Source: Thermoplasmata archaeon (GTDB lineage Archaea > Thermoplasmatota > Thermoplasmata > Thermoplasmatales > Thermoplasmataceae). From it: 5,578 nucleotides of DNA. Shown here one piece after another: positions 3,630 to 5,578 of the stretch. Positions within the stretch are counted from its first letter, which is position 1; each line of letters opens with the position of its first letter. The stretch spans positions 1-5,578 of the forward strand of contig JAKAUD010000092.1 in the NCBI GenBank assembly GCA_021827885.1. The letters are read 5' to 3'. The translations under genes and the position numbers were made by a program. The notes under the pieces are model-generated. The model was not told where the DNA came from, did not search any database, and saw only the letters and a program-made list of their open reading frames with translations.

Positions 3630-4400
3630 TTATCCTCTGAGCTCAGAAACCAGTGCTTCTTTTCTGGACCACAGGAAAGGCTTAATGTCATAGGTCTTCA
3701 TGGCCATTATAAGGCTCTCATCAACACTGACGGCTTCATCATTGAGTATGCCGATTGATACCGTGTCATGGCCCCTGAGAGCCGCTACATCACTCCAGGA
3801 CATTATGAAAAGAGAAATCCACTGCCTTATTGGCCTGCCTATTGCCTGCATCACAATATCACGGTGAGCTGACTGTATCAGGAAATGAAATGGCTGGTAG
3901 AGGCCACTTCTGCCGATCAGCCCAAACCCAGTGGAATACCGGATCTCATTCTTCTGCAGGAATTCCTCTACCTCTTCCTTGAAGACTGTCGAAACGGTCC
4001 TGGGGGTCAGGTAATACAGGTCATTAATAGCAAGAATTGCACGTATTATATTGTTCTTGGCAATTGGGAAATTTTCATAGGTAGTAACTACTGCGATCTC
4101 GGAATTATTCAACTTAGCACCATTCTGTCTGAGTATTGTTTCCACAAGTTCCTTTCTCCTCCCTCTCGAAACATCAATTCCGATTGTCTCAAGCTCTGAG
4201 ATTGTGTCACCCCCATCGGAAAGAAGGATTTTTTTATCCTCGGTCTCTTTCAGGAAAAGCTGGATTGTATCGTTGTCCCGATCCAGAAAAGGAGTGGTAA
4301 TTTCAACATAATCGGTTTCGTTTATCTTTTTAATCTCAACCCTGCTTCTGAGCCATTTCGCATATTCGTCAATCATCGAAGCGACAGTAGATACTTCCAT
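3630..4400 (-). CDS. DUF1828/DUF1829-like protein, 256 aa
   Basis: The N-terminal part (about 30-120) carries the pattern I associate with DUF1828: VEITTPFLDRDNDTIQLFLK, then ILLSDGGDTISELE and a basic SRGRRKELVE segment. The C-terminal part (about 145-256), with YQPFHFLIQSA and a mixed strand/helix pattern, fits the partner domain DUF1829. The molecular activity of these domains is unknown to me; they are often found in phage and other mobile loci. Two ATG codons stand in tandem at 4403 and 4400. I chose the second because GGAGGT at 4411-4406 lies five bases before it but only two before the first. The start overlaps the stop of the DUF6978-like gene (TGATG), so the two are translationally coupled and probably work together. 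A toxin-antitoxin or defence pair is inference. Confidence 0.8.
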   Translation of the reverse strand: MEVSTVASMIDEYAKWLRSRVEIKKINETDYVEITTPFLDRDNDTIQLFLKETEDKKILLSDGGDTISELETIGIDVSRGRRKELVETILRQNGAKLNNSEIAVVTTYENFPIAKNNIIRAILAINDLYYLTPRTVSTVFKEEVEEFLQKNEIRYSTGFGLIGRSGLYQPFHFLIQSAHRDIVMQAIGRPIRQWISLFIMSWSDVAALRGHDTVSIGILNDEAVSVDESLIMAMKTYDIKPFLWSRKEALVSELRG

Positions 4401-4867
4401 CATAGACCTCCAGTCATAACTGGCTTATCAACTACATGGCACAGGTCCATAAAATGGTATGATAAACGGGTCAAAGGATAAAATAGGCTCGGATCAATGT
4501 CCAATGGGACAGACCAGCTGGTTCCCCACCCTTCAGCATAGTAATGGAGGTGATGCTCTCCGGTATCCTGCCCCTCGAGGCCTGAGAACATCGCCAGTGG
4601 TGCGCTCCCTTGGGGGTTGGTATGGTGTTTTCCTCCTATGCACATCCTCAGTAGCAGTACTCCTTTCTCATAGAGCTCAGCTGCCTGGACCTTGTTTCGT
4701 TTTATGATTGCATGATAGAAGTTCAGGGTGAATTCAATCGTACCATCCATTGACAGGAGAGGCACAACAGTATGGGTACCCGGGGAAGGAAACATGTATG
4801 ACTGGTTCCCATTTCTCTTCTTTTCAATCTTTATTAGGTTATTCGCCTCATCTTGCGATAGTTCCAT
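4400..4867 (-). CDS. DUF6978-like protein, 155 aa
   Basis: The opening LSQDEANNLIKIEK, the central LLSMDGTIEFTLNFYHAIIKRNKVQ, the motif GGKHHTNPQG, and the block EHHLHYYAEGWGTSWSVPL with a late FMDLCHV form the pattern I associate with DUF6978 proteins (HxNPxG, then HLHxYxEGxGxxW). The repeated His residues suggest a metal-binding or catalytic site, but the activity is not known to me. No membrane segment or signal peptide is seen, so it should be cytoplasmic. The ATG at 4867 is preceded by AAGGAG at an eight-base spacing. The gene heads a two-gene minus-strand unit with the DUF1828-like protein, whose start overlaps its stop. No clear TATA box is visible in the 94 bases before it, so it might also be read from the PKD gene upstream. 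Confidence 0.8.
   Translation of the reverse strand: MELSQDEANNLIKIEKKRNGNQSYMFPSPGTHTVVPLLSMDGTIEFTLNFYHAIIKRNKVQAAELYEKGVLLLRMCIGGKHHTNPQGSAPLAMFSGLEGQDTGEHHLHYYAEGWGTSWSVPLDIDPSLFYPLTRLSYHFMDLCHVVDKPVMTGGL
4406..4411 (-). promoter_or_regulatory. Strong Shine-Dalgarno of the DUF1828-like gene
   Basis: GGAGGT on the minus strand lies inside the last codons of the DUF6978-like gene, five bases before the ATG at 4400 and two before the ATG at 4403. The spacing favours the second ATG. It contrasts with the leaderless genes of the cassettes. Confidence 0.7.
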
Positions 4868-4875
4868 AATTCACT

Positions 4876-4881
4876 CTCCTT
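4876..4881 (-). promoter_or_regulatory. Shine-Dalgarno of the DUF6978-like gene
   Basis: AAGGAG on the minus strand, eight bases before the ATG at 4867, fixes this start and shows that the transcript has a leader. This gene is therefore not leaderless, unlike the plus-strand cassette genes. Confidence 0.6.
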
Positions 4882-4898
4882 TCATAATGCTGCCACCT

Positions 4899-4919
4899 GA
4901 CCTGATGCCCTCACAGGTC
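4899..4919. repeat. Small stem-loop between the PKD gene and the DUF6978-like gene
   Basis: GACCTG (4899-4904) and CAGGTC (4914-4919) are perfect six-base inverted repeats with a nine-base loop, about 43 bases after the PKD stop and 32 before the DUF6978-like start. It may be a terminator-like hairpin for the PKD gene or an operator of the pair. No T-run follows on the minus strand. Confidence 0.3.
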
Positions 4920-4961
4920 TGATATCTGTGTCTTACTTCTAATGCTCATTGGCTCACATTC

Positions 4962-5578
4962 TCACGTTATGGTTTCCGTAATTGTTGCAGTAGCCGTCTG
5001 TCCTGCAGAATCCGTTACAATGACTTCTATATTGTAGCTGCCTGCAGTATTGAAAATATTGTACATAGCTGGAGAACCACCTTCATAAACTCCATCAATG
5101 TACCAGCTGTAAGAAAATGAGGCAAGCCCATAGCTAGTGTCAGCAAGAAAGCTAACATCAGTTCCGGTCGGAGCGGTTTGTGGACTCGCAGATATGCTTA
5201 CAGTTGGATCCTTTTCCACTTCAATAACAACGTAACTCGTAGAAGTCTCACCGAGCTTGTCCTTCAATGTAACATAGACATACTGCTGCCCGGACTGGTC
5301 AAAGGAATATGAAAAGTCCTGGGAAGTAGATATAACGTTTCCGTTCCAAGTCCATGAATATGAGTAAGGAGTCGTGCCATAATACGGAGAAGCGGAGAAG
5401 CTCACAGGAGAGCCAACGTCCGTATAGGTAGTATTTGAGGATGCAGTCACAAACGGGTCTGAATTTATAGTTGGATTAAGAACGTTGGAATTTACAGTAT
5501 ACCCAGCGGCATCCGTTACGGTAACATATACCCCTCCTATATCTGAATAGAGCTGCATAGTCGGGTCTGCACTTGAGC
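4962..5578 (-). CDS. PKD/Ig-like repeat surface protein, C-terminal part (partial, runs off the right edge)
   Basis: The minus-strand frame is open to the window edge. The residues before the ATG at 5558 (SSADPT) continue the same style, so that ATG is internal and the real start lies outside. The visible ~205 residues contain at least two PKD-like units, recognised by SYSWTWNGN and FSYSWYIDG strands and by the recurring endings VTVTDAAGYTV, VTLKDKLGETS and VIVTDSAGQTA. Ser, Thr and Tyr are abundant, as in exported, glycosylated archaeal envelope proteins. Such domains normally act outside the cell in adhesion or surface-layer interactions. The protein stops at ATITETIT with no C-terminal membrane helix, which many such proteins have, so it may be anchored at the N-terminus, released, or cut short. 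It is probably resident rather than cassette cargo. Confidence 0.85.
   Translation of the reverse strand, partial: SSADPTMQLYSDIGGVYVTVTDAAGYTVNSNVLNPTINSDPFVTASSNTTYTDVGSPVSFSASPYYGTTPYSYSWTWNGNVISTSQDFSYSFDQSGQQYVYVTLKDKLGETSTSYVVIEVEKDPTVSISASPQTAPTGTDVSFLADTSYGLASFSYSWYIDGVYEGGSPAMYNIFNTAGSYNIEVIVTDSAGQTATATITETIT

Noticed and set aside
3636..3647. Perfect 12-base palindrome TCTGAGCTCAGA at the 3' end of the DUF1828-like gene
   Set aside because: It lies within the last codons (SELRG, stop), is short, and is not repeated elsewhere; chance is an adequate explanation.
3885..4199. Plus-strand 104-codon frame opposite the DUF1828-like gene
   Set aside because: The minus-strand frame has recognisable domain motifs and a strong Shine-Dalgarno; the opposite frame is low-complexity shadow without start signals. 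The same applies to plus-strand frames at 2793-2993, 4459-4707 and 4728-4922.

Overview
The window looks archaeal, most likely a Thermoplasmata-type organism (Thermoplasma / Ferroplasma / Cuniculiplasma relatives). The signs are A/T-rich TATA elements placed 20-30 bases before start codons, so that transcripts would be leaderless; a PKD/Ig-like surface protein of the kind common in that class; an archaeal-style tyrosine recombinase; and frequent AGA/AGG and ATA codons. This assignment is an inference from style, not from a marker gene.

Layout. The left edge (1-54, minus) holds the first 18 codons of a secreted or membrane protein. The right edge (4962-5578, minus) holds the C-terminal part of a large PKD-repeat surface protein. 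Between them is an accessory island. From left to right it has: an unrecognised 229-aa protein with a possible helix-hairpin-helix-like C-terminal half (281-970, plus); a 219-aa PD-(D/E)XK nuclease-like protein (1283-1942, plus); a short 206-aa tyrosine recombinase (2054-2674, plus); an unrecognised 163-aa protein (2711-3202, minus); a 427-base regulatory/relic stretch with a 48-codon ORF (3349-3495); and a translationally coupled pair on the minus strand, a DUF6978-like protein (4400-4867) followed by a DUF1828/DUF1829-like protein (3630-4400).

The most striking structure is that the last codons of the recombinase gene, ending in Trp-Val-Glu-Gly-Trp, occur four times in the same orientation: at 132-170, 1160-1195, 2636-2674 (the real gene end) and 3573-3611. 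They divide the island into segments of about 1025, 1482 and 937 bases. Each segment carries one cargo gene with its own promoter, and the middle one also carries the recombinase. Differences inside the WVEGW codons are all synonymous, so the tails appear to descend from several diverged integrase genes rather than from one recent duplication. This fits an accretion model: elements insert repeatedly at the 3' end of an integrase gene, each insertion leaves an integrase tail, and cargo builds up as cassettes. Two related 28-bp imperfect palindromes (1113-1140 and 3485-3512) lie upstream of two of the tails, and another palindrome (2001-2025) sits directly upstream of the integrase TATA box. These are candidate recombinase or regulator sites.

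The cargo (a nuclease-like protein, two unknown proteins and the DUF6978/DUF1828 pair) resembles a small defence or toxin-antitoxin island, but no function is shown by the sequence alone. Plus-strand cassette genes look leaderless, whereas the DUF6978/DUF1828 pair uses clear Shine-Dalgarno sequences, which suggests a different expression style as an operon.
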